In this document: positions 40,145 through 48,690 of the stretch, in pieces | Layout of the letters: each line of letters starts with the position of its first letter | Position numbering within the stretch: position 1 is the first letter of the stretch | NCBI GenBank assembly: GCA_937871915.1 | Contig: CALMPG010000148.1 | Location: 1-49,673 of the forward strand | DNA length: 49,673 nucleotides | Direction: 5' to 3' | Source of the DNA: an uncultured Phycisphaerales bacterium | GTDB taxonomy: Bacteria > Planctomycetota > Phycisphaerae > Phycisphaerales > UBA1924 | Program-made: the position numbers and the translations under genes | The notes under the pieces: generated by a model | What the model was told of the DNA's origin: nothing | The model's input: the letters and a program-made list of their open reading frames with translations, nothing else | The model's database searches: none

Positions 40145-41688
40145 CCGAGCCGGCCACGACGATTCCCTCGCTCTCGCTCTCGCCGATGCCGACCATCGGC
40201 CTGTCCGCGCCCCCTCCGGATCTGGCCTCGCAGATCGCCGACCTGGCCAGGCAGGAGGCGGCGCTGCACGAGAAGATGCAGGCCCTGGCCGTCAAGGCCG
40301 AGGGCGTGCGGTCCGCGGCGCAGGAGGCCGGCCACGCGGCGGTGGGGAGCCTGGGTCGGCTGGAGATCTTCCACGGGTACATGTGGGTGTTCGTGGTGTC
40401 GTTCCTGGTGGCGCTGCTGGTGACGCCGATCATGCGTCGGCTGGCGATCGCCAACGGCGTGGTGGACCGGCCGAGCGTGGCCCGCAAGGTCCACCGGACC
40501 CCTGTGGCGTATCTGGGCGGCGTGGCGGTGTACCTGGGCATTCTGGCGGGGATCTTCTTCGCCTACACCCAGCCCTGGCACGGGGCGCTGACGTTCCACC
40601 CGACGGCCCGCGACGTGGCCGGCCTTCCCGGCGGCGTGCCGCTCTCGGTCGTGCTGGGGATGACCGTGATCATGCTCTGCGGCCTCTGGGACGACGTGGT
40701 GGGGATCGACCCGCGGGCGAAGATCGCGGGGATGCTCTTCGCCGCGGCCGCGCTGGCCTCGAGCGACGTCGGGGTGAAGGTCGCCTCGGGGGTGCTGCTG
40801 CCCATGGCGCGTGCGCTGGGGATTCCGACGACGGCCTCGGCGACGCCGGGGGGGCTGGCCACGATCGCGTTCCACGTCCCGCTGCCGGTCGAGATTCTGG
40901 GGTACCACGCGATTCCGATCGACGTGGTGTACTGGGTGGGCACGGCGGTGATCGGGGTGTTCGTGCTGGGGGCCTGCAACGCGTCGAACCTGATCGACGG
41001 CCTGGACGGGCTGCTCTCGGGGACGACGGCGATCGCCAACATCGGGCTGCTGATCATCGCGCTGGGTCTGGCGATGCACGACGACGGGCCGCTCGACGGG
41101 GCCCGGATCGTGATGGGCCTGGCGGTGCTGGGGGCGTGCCTCGGGTTCCTGCCCCACAACTTCAACCCGGCGACGATCTTCCTCGGCGACGCGGGGTCGC
41201 TGCTGCTCGGGTATTGCACCATCGTGATCGTGCTGATGCTCGGCGACACGGGCCAGACGCACCTGGTGCTCGCCGGCGTGATCATCTACGCGATCCCGAT
41301 CATCGACACGACGCTGGCGATCGTCCGGAGGAAGATGTCCGGCCGGAGCATCTCCGAGGCCGACGACCAGCACCTGCACCACATCCTCAAGCGGGCCCTG
41401 GGGGTGAAGGGGGCGGTGTTCGTGCTCTACGGCATCGGCGTCGGCTTCGCCGCGCTGGGCGTGCTGCTCTCGGAGGGACGCCAGCGGGTCGTGTACGGGC
41501 TGGTGGCGGTGGTCGCCTCGTACATCGGGGTGATCGCCCTGAAGATCGGCCGGCGCGAGCACATCGAGCGCGAGATGAACGAGGCGGAGGCACGGCGATC
41601 CGGCGCGCCAGGGAATCCGCCCGCTCCGAAGGCCAGCCAAGACTCGAACGAGCCACGGACCCCGACCCAGACCGGCGCGGCCCGCTGA
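40141..41688 (+). CDS. WecA/MraY-family undecaprenyl-phosphate sugar-1-phosphate transferase
   Basis: 515 residues. The first 80 residues are an extra soluble segment with a coiled-coil-like stretch ('LARQEAALHEKMQALAVKAE'); the catalytic membrane part follows, with about 10 helices. Family motifs: 'VAYLGGVAVYLG', 'GLWDDVVGIDPRAKI' (DD motif), 'NASNLIDGLDGL', 'NPATIFLGDAGSLLLGY' and 'DQHLHHILKRALG'. Such enzymes transfer a sugar-1-phosphate from a UDP-sugar to the lipid carrier and start polysaccharide synthesis. The position in the cluster fits a role as the EPS initiator, or alternatively O-antigen/teichoic-like synthesis. The extra N-terminus is not usual. The gene overlaps the epimerase by 4 bp. 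Confidence 0.91.
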   Translation: MTEPATTIPSLSLSPMPTIGLSAPPPDLASQIADLARQEAALHEKMQALAVKAEGVRSAAQEAGHAAVGSLGRLEIFHGYMWVFVVSFLVALLVTPIMRRLAIANGVVDRPSVARKVHRTPVAYLGGVAVYLGILAGIFFAYTQPWHGALTFHPTARDVAGLPGGVPLSVVLGMTVIMLCGLWDDVVGIDPRAKIAGMLFAAAALASSDVGVKVASGVLLPMARALGIPTTASATPGGLATIAFHVPLPVEILGYHAIPIDVVYWVGTAVIGVFVLGACNASNLIDGLDGLLSGTTAIANIGLLIIALGLAMHDDGPLDGARIVMGLAVLGACLGFLPHNFNPATIFLGDAGSLLLGYCTIVIVLMLGDTGQTHLVLAGVIIYAIPIIDTTLAIVRRKMSGRSISEADDQHLHHILKRALGVKGAVFVLYGIGVGFAALGVLLSEGRQRVVYGLVAVVASYIGVIALKIGRREHIEREMNEAEARRSGAPGNPPAPKASQDSNEPRTPTQTGAAR

Positions 41689-41740
41689 AATCGGCGGAAG
41701 CCCGATTGGTCCCGGGGGTTCGGCGCGCCCAAGATTGCGG

Positions 41741-42292
41741 ATGCCCAGCGCCAAACGCCGACGCCCCGCGCCCAAACGCACAGCCCGCGGGCCCGGCGCG
41801 TCCACGCCCGAGCCCGTGCCCTCGGGGCTCGACGTGCGCCAGACCACCGCGATGCGAGACCTGTTCTGGAACAACGTCGTTCGCGACATGCTCAACGGGC
41901 TGGCCATGCTCTCGCAATCCCAGCCGGAGCTCTTCGACGGCCGGTTCGGCGTGCTCACACGCCAGGGCGAGCGCATCCCGATCGCCCATGTGCACCCCGT
42001 GTTCGCGTGCTCGGTGCCGGGGACGCAGTCGGATCGCGACGTGAGCGCGGCGGTGCAGTGCACGGTGTTCCGCGTGCAGACGCCCGAGGGCGAGGTCTTC
42101 ACGCTGCCCGTGCAGGAGATCCGCGCGATCCACACCATGACGCCGGAGCTCATCGAGAAGCTGCAGGCGCTGGCCGAGAGCGAGGCCGAAGGCGGCTCGG
42201 GCGCCGGCGAGAGCCATCCGTTCGGGCTGGCGGCCTTCGCCGCCCTGCCCAGGGGTCCGACCATCGCCGCGCCGGAGCATCCGACGGAGTGA
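41741..42292 (+). CDS. Hypothetical protein in the EPS cluster
   Basis: 183 residues from the ATG at 41741 (a TTG two codons earlier is possible). The N-terminus is Arg/Pro/Ala-rich (MPSAKRRRPAPKRTARG). The middle, about 30-140, reads like a compact folded domain ('LFWNNVVRDMLNGLAML', 'RQGERIPIAHVHPVFACSVP', 'EVFTLPVQEIRAIHTM'), and the C-terminus is acidic and low in complexity. No signal peptide or membrane helix. I do not recognise the family. The mix of beta-strand segments and its codon use like the neighbours argue that it is real. It follows the WecA-type gene by 52 bp. Confidence 0.65.
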   Translation: MPSAKRRRPAPKRTARGPGASTPEPVPSGLDVRQTTAMRDLFWNNVVRDMLNGLAMLSQSQPELFDGRFGVLTRQGERIPIAHVHPVFACSVPGTQSDRDVSAAVQCTVFRVQTPEGEVFTLPVQEIRAIHTMTPELIEKLQALAESEAEGGSGAGESHPFGLAAFAALPRGPTIAAPEHPTE

Positions 42293-42560
42293 CGACCATC
42301 GGGAGGGATCCCGCGGCGCGCCGGGAGCCGGGAGCGTGTCGATCCCGATGGGGAACAGGACGAAGCGGGCGAGAGAGCCGGTGGACGGGATCGGCCCGGG
42401 GCCCCGGAGGTCGGAGGAGATTCCGGGGATGCGCGAGCCGCCGCCCGCCCCGGCGATGTTCATGGCGAGCCTCCCGGTGTGCCGGGGGCAGGAGGGGCCG
42501 GCCCGACGGGAGCGGAAAAATCGAACCGGAATCGGGCGTCGCCTGTATTGATAACGGTCT
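42293..42560. other. Spacer between the hypothetical gene and the GT2 gene
   Basis: 268 bp, no supported gene. An open frame at 42336-42551 gives a low-complexity polar protein and is not credible. An AT-rich patch at 42518-42560, including TATTGATAAC, lies directly before the next ATG and may be a promoter, but no -35 is evident. Confidence 0.4.
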
Positions 42561-43328
42561 ATGTTTGATCGGACCCCCATGCGGACACTCATCGCCATCC
42601 CGGTGTACAACGAGGAGCGATACGTCTGCCGCGTGCTGGCCAAGGTGCTCGAGTACGCCCAGGACGTGCTCGTGATCGACGACGGCTCGACGGACTCGAC
42701 GGTGGCGACGCTGCCGAAACTCCCGGTGGACGTGATCCGCCACGGGACCAACCAGGGGTACGGGCGCTCGCTCCAGGACGCCTTCGCGTGGGCGGACCTG
42801 CGCGGGTACGACTGGGTCATCACGATGGACTGCGACGAGCAGCACGAGCCGGCCGCGATCCCGGAGTTCATCGCGACGGCGCGCGAGAACGCGGCGGACA
42901 TCATCAGCGGGTCGCGGTACGCGTCGGCCGACGGCGTCGGGGACCTGCCCCCGGCCGACCGTCGCGCGATCAACGCGACGATCACGCGCGAGATCAACGA
43001 GCGGCTGGGGCTTCGGCTGACCGACGCGTTCTGCGGGTTCAAGGCCCACCGGGTCGAGTCGCTGCGGAAACTGCGGCTGACGGAGAATGGGTACGCGTTC
43101 CCCATGCAGCTCTGGGTGCAGGCGGTGGCGCAGCGGCTGCGGATCCGGGAGATTCCCGTTCGCCTGATCTACAACGATCCGAACCGGAGTTTCGGCGGGC
43201 CGCTGGACGACCCGGAGATTCGTCTGCGGCACTATCGACGGGTGCTGCACTGCGAGATCGAGCGCTGGGCGGATCGGCTGCCGCGCGAGTCGCTGGTGGG
43301 GGTGGAGGGCGGGTGTGGGGGGGAGTAG
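42561..43328 (+). CDS. Family 2 glycosyltransferase
   Basis: 255 residues from the ATG at 42561; an ATG at 42579 (MRTLIAIPVYNEE) is the more typical family start and is possible. GT-A fold motifs: 'IPVYNEE', 'VIDDGSTDST', 'TMDCDEQHEP' (metal-binding DxD-like), 'ISGSRYAS' and 'DAFCGFKAHR'. It resembles dolichyl-phosphate mannose/glucose synthase-like GT2 enzymes, which act on polyprenyl phosphates at the cytoplasmic membrane face; no membrane helix is present. It could transfer a sugar in EPS or glycolipid assembly. Last gene of the plus-strand sugar cluster. Confidence 0.86.
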   Translation: MFDRTPMRTLIAIPVYNEERYVCRVLAKVLEYAQDVLVIDDGSTDSTVATLPKLPVDVIRHGTNQGYGRSLQDAFAWADLRGYDWVITMDCDEQHEPAAIPEFIATARENAADIISGSRYASADGVGDLPPADRRAINATITREINERLGLRLTDAFCGFKAHRVESLRKLRLTENGYAFPMQLWVQAVAQRLRIREIPVRLIYNDPNRSFGGPLDDPEIRLRHYRRVLHCEIERWADRLPRESLVGVEGGCGGE

Positions 43329-43332
43329 GTGT

Positions 43333-43381
43333 CAGTGCCCAGTGCCCAGTGCCCAGTGCCGAGTGCCGAGTGCCGAGTGTG
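43333..43381. repeat. Heptamer tandem repeat (CAGTGCC/GAGTGCC)
   Basis: Seven consecutive 7-bp units: four CAGTGCC, two GAGTGCC and a final imperfect GAGTGTG. It begins 4 bp after the GT2 stop. It is a short mini-satellite of the kind that varies by slippage. It reaches the GTG at 43379, a possible start of the next gene. Confidence 0.9.
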
Positions 43382-43429
43382 AGTAGCTGCGAGATAATCG
43401 TTCGGCCGGATGGGACGAAGTGGGGGGGG

Positions 43430-44779
43430 ATGGTGCGCCCGCGACCTGGGGTGGACGATCGGGCTCGCCGGTTTCGGGCGCAGCTGGGGTTGCCGGTGGA
43501 CCGGCCCGTGGTGCTGGCCGGGCATCAGGCGCAGATGTGGCATCCGGGGATTCTGGCCAAGGCGCTGGCGCAGGCGGCCGCGGCGCGATCGCTCGGCGCG
43601 GGCGGGGCGTGGGTGGTGGTGGATCAGGACGACCACGATCCGTGGACGATCCGGTATCCGGTGCGGACGGCGGAGGGGAGCCTGGAAGTGCGCCAGTGGC
43701 GCGTGGGTGGAGAGCACGCGACGGGGCCGGAGCATGTCCCGATCGCCAACGGGCCGGCGGCGCGTCCGAGCGGTATTCCAGCGCTGGAACGCGGCGAGCG
43801 TTTCGGGGCGCCGGGCGTGGGCGAGGGCCTGGACGCGATCCGGGCGGCGATCGGGCGCCACGCGGGGGAGCGCTCGGCGGCGCGACAGATCGGCGCGGCG
43901 ATGCAAGAGCTCTTGCGTCCGATCGCGCCGGACATGGCCACGGTGTTCGCGACCGATCTGGCCCGCACGGAGGTCTTCGCCCAGGTGGTGGAGGCGATCG
44001 GGCGGGACCCGGCGGCGGCGGTGGGCGCGTACAACCGGGCGACGAGGGCGCATCCCGGGGCGCGGATCGCCCCGCTGCGAGCCGACGGTGATGCGGAGTT
44101 GCCGCTCTGGCACATCCCGGCGAAGGCCGGCGCGGCGCGCCGGCGCGTGCCGGCGTCGATGCTCGGGTCGATCCCGGTCGAGGAACTCGCGCCGCGGGCC
44201 CTGCTGATGACCGGGGTGCTGCGCATGGCGGGGTGCGAGATGTTCGTGCACGGCCTCGGGGGCGCTGGTGGGGACGGCTCGTCCGGGTACGACGCGATCA
44301 CGACCGCGTGGTTCCGCGAGTGGCTCGGGGCCGACCTGGCGCCGACGGCGACGGTCTCGGCCACGCTCCGGCTGAATCTGGAGCCGCCGGGCAGCGGGGC
44401 GCGCCCGACCCCCGAGCAGATCGCCCGGGCCCGGTGGACGGCCCACGCGGCGCGCCACCGGCCGCGGATGCTCGGGGACGCGGCGGCGGAGGCCCAGCGA
44501 GAGGAAGCGCTGGCGACGCTGCGCCGGCTGCGGGGGAAGCGCGACGCGCCGTCCAAGCGATCGAAACTCGAGGCGTACCGGGGGTTGCACAAGACGCTCG
44601 AGGCCGCGCGGGCGCGCCGGCCGGCGGAGCTTGCCCGGTACGAGTCCGAGGCGGCGGCGGCCGCGGCCTATCGCGAGGAGGCGGAGATCATCGCCGATCG
44701 GACGTGGGCGTGGCCGCTGTACGAGGCGGGGCAGATCGCCGAACTGAGGCGGGCGATCGATGCGGCGTTCGGGCTGTAG
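43430..44779 (+). CDS. BshC-like protein (putative cysteine-adding enzyme family), diverged
   Basis: 449 residues from the ATG at 43430; the GTG at 43379, on the edge of the repeat, is an alternative that adds 17 residues. The N-terminal part contains 'VVLAGHQAQMWHPGILAKAL' and 'AWVVVDQDDHDPW', which match the position and spacing of the BshC motifs (G-H/Q-Q-xGL...K-ALxA and W-xxxEDHD) of bacillithiol synthesis. A C-terminal helical region (about 340-445) resembles the BshC coiled coil. BshC adds Cys to GlcN-malate; no bshA or bshB is in the window, and this is only a distant resemblance. It converges on murJ with an 8-bp gap. The role is uncertain. Confidence 0.6.
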   Translation: MVRPRPGVDDRARRFRAQLGLPVDRPVVLAGHQAQMWHPGILAKALAQAAAARSLGAGGAWVVVDQDDHDPWTIRYPVRTAEGSLEVRQWRVGGEHATGPEHVPIANGPAARPSGIPALERGERFGAPGVGEGLDAIRAAIGRHAGERSAARQIGAAMQELLRPIAPDMATVFATDLARTEVFAQVVEAIGRDPAAAVGAYNRATRAHPGARIAPLRADGDAELPLWHIPAKAGAARRRVPASMLGSIPVEELAPRALLMTGVLRMAGCEMFVHGLGGAGGDGSSGYDAITTAWFREWLGADLAPTATVSATLRLNLEPPGSGARPTPEQIARARWTAHAARHRPRMLGDAAAEAQREEALATLRRLRGKRDAPSKRSKLEAYRGLHKTLEAARARRPAELARYESEAAAAAAYREEAEIIADRTWAWPLYEAGQIAELRRAIDAAFGL

Positions 44780-44787
44780 GAACGCGA

Positions 44788-46530
44788 TCAGGCGGGCGGC
44801 GGCGTCGGCTCGCGAACGGCGCGATGGAAGAGCCACTTCATCTCGGCCATCCGCAGGAGGTTCGAGAGGGCGAGGTACGCCACGCCCCCGACGCCCGTCC
44901 CGAGCGCGACACGCACGACCTGCCACGCCCAGTCCGACGCGAGGGCCCTGGGGATCGTGGGCGAGACGAGCGGCGAGGCGGTGGGGAGGAGGCGCAGGAG
45001 CGTCCACACCAGGCCGCCCATGATGGCCGAGGCCACAAGGACCTTGGCGGTGGCGCCGGTGGCGTGGGCGTCGAGCATCGGCTCGTGGGCGCCGACGCGC
45101 CGGAGCATCCGCGTGCACAGGATGCCCAGCACGAGGGCCTGGAGCATGGCGCTGATGGCCGTGGACCACGCCAGGCCCGACTCGCGCACGCCGGGGATCC
45201 AGATGAGCGAGAGGTTCAGGACGACGTTGATCGCGATCATCGCGAGCGAGACGGTCATGGGCGTGCGGGTGTCGCCCTGGGCGTAGAAGGCGCGGGTGAG
45301 CACCTGGTTGAGCGAGTACCCCCAGATGCCGATCGAGAAGCCCGTGAGCACGGCGGAGGCGCGAACGATCGACGCGCCCGTCCATCCGAGGCGCCCGTGG
45401 CCGTAGAGCACGCCGATGGCGTCGGGGCCGATGAGGCTCATGCCGACGGTCGCGGGAACGCCGACGAACAGGGCCAGGCGCAGAGCGCGCCGGAGGGTGT
45501 CGGTGAAGTGGTCCGGCTCCTTGGCGTGGCGGGCCAGCAGGGGAAAGGCCGCGCTGGCGATGGCGACGCCGAAGACGCCCAGGGGGAACTGGTAGAGGCG
45601 GGCGGTGAGGGCAAGCAGAACGTTGCTGGACGCGTCGAGGGGATAGGCCAGGCCGAACATGGTGGCCGGCCCGCGAACGCCGTCGGGGCCGAGCGGGCCG
45701 GGGAACCAGATAGGCCACATGGCGATCACGGTGTCGAGGAAGGTGTTGAGTTGGAGCGTGCCGAGGCCGATGGCGACGGGGATGAACCTGCGGAGCATGA
45801 TCGCCGCCCGTGGCCGGACGGAGGACCACGCGCTATTCCACGCGAACTGGCGCCGGAGCAGGCCGGCGAACCAGCAGCACTGGGTGACGCCGCTGAGGAC
45901 GGTGGCGATGCCGAGGATGTAGGCGACGGTCTCGCCGCCGGGCCGGCCCGTGAGGATGAAATAGAGGCCGGTGGCCACGATGAAGGTGTTGAGGATGAAC
46001 GGGCCGCTGGCGGCCGGGCCGTAGCGCCCGTGGACCTGGAGCATGGCCGCCTGGATCGCGACGGCGCAGATCAGGGGCATGAACGGGAGCATGACCATCA
46101 CGAGCCTGATGGACAGGTCGCGCTCGGGGTCGCGCGGGGCGAGGACGAGCACGCCCCACAGCACCAGCTCGATGACGACCGTCAGCGCCGTGGTGACCAG
46201 GCCCAGCGCGGTCATGGTGAGCGACGCGAGGCGGTCGGCCTCCTCGCGCGAGTGCTTCGAGGCGTCCGTGTAGGCCGGGATGAACGCGGCCGAGAGCGCG
46301 CCCTCGCCGAAGAGCCGCCGGAACATGTTGGGGATCGCGAACGCGGCCTGGAACGCCGAGCCGACCAGGCCCGTGCCGAACATCCGGCCGACGACGACGT
46401 CACGGACGAGGCCGCCGATGCGCGAGCCGAACGTCACCAGGCTTGTGGCCCTGACGGCGCGCGAGAGATGGCCGTGCCGGTCGGCGTGGGCGCTGGGCGG
46501 CGGGTTGGGCGGGCGGTCCGGGTCGGTCAT
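44788..46530 (-). CDS. murJ: Lipid II flippase MurJ
   Basis: 580 residues with about 14 membrane helices. The N-terminal signature 'TLxSRxxGxxRD' is seen as 'VTFGSRIGGLVRDVVVGRMF', followed by 'AFAIPNMFRRLFGEGALSAA' and 'FIPAYTD', which is diagnostic of MurJ/MviN in the MOP exporter superfamily. MurJ flips lipid II across the inner membrane for peptidoglycan synthesis. It is about 60 residues longer than typical (510-520) because of a polar N-terminal segment. It lies 10 bp behind the upstream transporter gene in the parA-vanZ-transporter-murJ operon. Its presence argues for peptidoglycan synthesis in this planctomycete. Confidence 0.95.
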   Translation of the reverse strand: MTDPDRPPNPPPSAHADRHGHLSRAVRATSLVTFGSRIGGLVRDVVVGRMFGTGLVGSAFQAAFAIPNMFRRLFGEGALSAAFIPAYTDASKHSREEADRLASLTMTALGLVTTALTVVIELVLWGVLVLAPRDPERDLSIRLVMVMLPFMPLICAVAIQAAMLQVHGRYGPAASGPFILNTFIVATGLYFILTGRPGGETVAYILGIATVLSGVTQCCWFAGLLRRQFAWNSAWSSVRPRAAIMLRRFIPVAIGLGTLQLNTFLDTVIAMWPIWFPGPLGPDGVRGPATMFGLAYPLDASSNVLLALTARLYQFPLGVFGVAIASAAFPLLARHAKEPDHFTDTLRRALRLALFVGVPATVGMSLIGPDAIGVLYGHGRLGWTGASIVRASAVLTGFSIGIWGYSLNQVLTRAFYAQGDTRTPMTVSLAMIAINVVLNLSLIWIPGVRESGLAWSTAISAMLQALVLGILCTRMLRRVGAHEPMLDAHATGATAKVLVASAIMGGLVWTLLRLLPTASPLVSPTIPRALASDWAWQVVRVALGTGVGGVAYLALSNLLRMAEMKWLFHRAVREPTPPPA

Positions 46531-46540
46531 CCCGCCCCGA

Positions 46541-48247
46541 TCATCGGATGAACACCAGCCAGTTGACCACGAGAACCGGGAGGAGGATCAGCACCGAGTA
46601 GAGCAGGTAGCCCAGGAACGAGGGCATGGCGGTTCCGAGGCGTTTCTGCCCCGGCGCGGCGTCGGGACGCAGCGCCTCGGCGCGGGCCGCGTCAACGATC
46701 GACTTGACCATGAAGTTCGGGCCGTTGCCGATGTAGGTCATCGCGCCGAAGAAGACGGCGCCGAGGGCGATGCCCTCGAGGAGGGTCTGGCCCTTGAAGA
46801 CCACGGCCGCGGCGGAACCGTGCGAGAGCTCGAAGGTCGATGCGATGAACTGGTGCAGGCCCTCGGGGGACATGGGGAGGTGGAGCGTGGCGGTGGCGGC
46901 CTGGAGGAAGGAGAGGTACGTGGGGGCGTTGTCCAGGCCCGCGGAGAGTCCGCCGGTGAGGAAGTAGTACTGCGTGGGGGTCTCCAGGCCGAGCGAGCCG
47001 GCGTTGGCCTGGAGATAGCCCAGCGCGGGAGCCATGGTGAGGAAGATGCCGGCGAAGAGGAAGGCGACTTCCTTGACGGGCTCGAAGGTGAACTGGTTGG
47101 AGTTATGGATGGACGGCCGGGCGAGGAGGTAGGCGAGCACGGCCATGGCGATCTGGAACGTGGCCCCGATGGGGAGCCCCTCCACGGCCTTGACGCCCGC
47201 CCGCTTGAGCAGAGGATCGACGAACACGCCGGCGACCAGAAGGATCAGGCAGAACACGGGGGCGCCCCCGGTGACGACCTTCGGGGAACGCCCGCTGGGG
47301 TCGAAGATGCGCTGCGCGGGGAGGTCGGCGCCCGCGGCGGGGATGCGCGTGTCCATGACGAAGAACGCCGCGAGGAGCAGGCCGTTGACCAGCAGCCACA
47401 TGGGCCAGAGGTGCGTGAGCGTCCACTCGAACGGGACGCCCTTGAGGTAGCCCAGGTAGAGGGGCGGGTCGCCCACGGGCGTGAGGCAGCCGCCGCAGTT
47501 GGAGACGATGAAGATGAAGAACACGACGTGGATGGGGCGGAGGCGGCCGCGGTTCATGCGCATGAACGGCCGGATGAGCAGGACGCTCGCCCCGGTGGTC
47601 CCGAGGATGTTGGCCAGCACGGCGCCGACGGCCAGGAGGAGCGTGTTGCGCAGGGGCGTGGCCCGATCGCGGATGTCCACCAGGATGCCGCCCGAGGCGA
47701 CGTAGAGGCCGCCGACGAGGGCGATGAAGGCGTAGTACTCCAGCCCCGCGTGGAGCATGTCGTGGCGACCGGAGGCGCCCATGGCGGAGAGGTAGTAGCC
47801 GAGGACGGAGGCCCCCAGGAAGAAGGCGACATCCGGATAGTGGGCGTGCCAGAACTTCCCCGCCAGCAGCGGGAGCGTGGCGATGCCCAGGAGCAAAAGG
47901 CCGAACGGGATGCACAGCCAGAGCGGGATGGCGGGCGCGCCGTGGGCGCCGGCCGGGGGGGCCGTGGGAGCGTTGCCCGGCGCGGGGGCGATCGAGCCGA
48001 CGGGGATCGTTGTGCCGTCCACGAGCCGCTCGACCTTCGAGCCGTCGGGGTTGATCTGCACAACGCGCGCCGCCTCCGTCGCGGGGCCGTGCGAGGCCGG
48101 CGTGCCGGCGGTCTGCCCGGGCAAGAGCACGCCGCCGACGATGCCGACGACCAGCCCGATGAGCGCGGAGAGAGCCCAGCACCTGGGCCCGTGGAAACCC
48201 GCGTGGCCCGTGGAACGGTCTGTGGGTTGATCGTCGGTCGGGGTCAT
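46541..48247 (-). CDS. NhaD-like Na+/H+ antiporter (ion transporter superfamily)
   Basis: 568 residues from the ATG at 48247, whose ATGA overlaps the stop of the VanZ-like gene. A poorly conserved N-terminus with one helix and a Pro/Ala-rich loop precedes about 11 membrane helices. The motifs 'NILGTTGASVLLIRPFMRMN', 'SNCGGCLTPVGDPPLYLGYL' and 'SAGLDNAPTYLSFLQAA' are typical of NhaD/ArsB/CitMHS-type transporters, and the GDPPL and DNAPT motifs match NhaD sodium/proton antiporters. A Na+/H+ antiport role is plausible and suits a marine planctomycete, but the substrate is inferred. In operon with parA, vanZ and murJ. Confidence 0.84.
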   Translation of the reverse strand: MTPTDDQPTDRSTGHAGFHGPRCWALSALIGLVVGIVGGVLLPGQTAGTPASHGPATEAARVVQINPDGSKVERLVDGTTIPVGSIAPAPGNAPTAPPAGAHGAPAIPLWLCIPFGLLLLGIATLPLLAGKFWHAHYPDVAFFLGASVLGYYLSAMGASGRHDMLHAGLEYYAFIALVGGLYVASGGILVDIRDRATPLRNTLLLAVGAVLANILGTTGASVLLIRPFMRMNRGRLRPIHVVFFIFIVSNCGGCLTPVGDPPLYLGYLKGVPFEWTLTHLWPMWLLVNGLLLAAFFVMDTRIPAAGADLPAQRIFDPSGRSPKVVTGGAPVFCLILLVAGVFVDPLLKRAGVKAVEGLPIGATFQIAMAVLAYLLARPSIHNSNQFTFEPVKEVAFLFAGIFLTMAPALGYLQANAGSLGLETPTQYYFLTGGLSAGLDNAPTYLSFLQAATATLHLPMSPEGLHQFIASTFELSHGSAAAVVFKGQTLLEGIALGAVFFGAMTYIGNGPNFMVKSIVDAARAEALRPDAAPGQKRLGTAMPSFLGYLLYSVLILLPVLVVNWLVFIR

Positions 48248-48690
48248 GCAGATGGGGGAACCGGATGCCGGTCGGATGTGGTGGCCCGAGCGGCCCGAGT
48301 GGTGGAGACAAGCGTGGCAACCAGAGCGGCGAACGCGCCGAGGGCGACCCCGACACAGTTGGCAGCGTAGTCGTCCCACGCGCAGGTGCGCCGGACCCAC
48401 GGGATGGCCTGCAGGCCCTCATCGACCCCGGCGTACACGCAGGCGACAACCACCGCCAGCAGGATCGATCGGAGGCGAAGCGGTTCGCCGACATAGGCGG
48501 TGAGCCAGAACAGGCCGAACCACGCGGCGAAGATCACAAAGTGCACCACCAGGTCGGGGCGCCGGATCATGGGGACGTCGATCCGGAGGGCGGGCCAGTG
48601 GGTGCCCACGAACAGCGCGCCGGCAAAGACCCAGAAAAGGACTCGAAGGGTCTTTCGATATCGGACCAGCCGGTCCGCGAGCGAGGTCAT
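48244..48690 (-). CDS. VanZ-like family membrane protein
   Basis: 148 residues from the ATG at 48690, which overlaps the parA stop (ATGA). Four membrane helices are visible ('LFWVFAGALFVGTHWP', 'VVHFVIFAAWFGLFW', 'SILLAVVVACVYAGVDEGLQ', 'CVGVALGAFAALVATL'). The VanZ-type pattern 'KxxHFxxF...YAxxDExxQxxxPxRxxxxxDxxxNxxG' is recognisable as 'DLVVHFVIFAAWFG', 'YAGVDEGLQAIPWVRRT' and 'DDYAANCVGV'. The family is named for a teicoplanin-resistance protein, but most members have unknown function. The C-terminus is a short polar tail. It is translationally coupled to both neighbours. Confidence 0.85.
   Translation of the reverse strand: MTSLADRLVRYRKTLRVLFWVFAGALFVGTHWPALRIDVPMIRRPDLVVHFVIFAAWFGLFWLTAYVGEPLRLRSILLAVVVACVYAGVDEGLQAIPWVRRTCAWDDYAANCVGVALGAFAALVATLVSTTRAARATTSDRHPVPPSA

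Noticed and set aside
42336..42551. 71-codon open frame between the hypothetical and GT2 genes
   Set aside because: Polar low-complexity product with no start signal and no conserved pattern; region more likely carries the GT2 promoter.
43333..43381. Possible CRISPR-like repeat
   Set aside because: The units are 7 bp and directly adjacent with no spacers; it is a simple tandem repeat.
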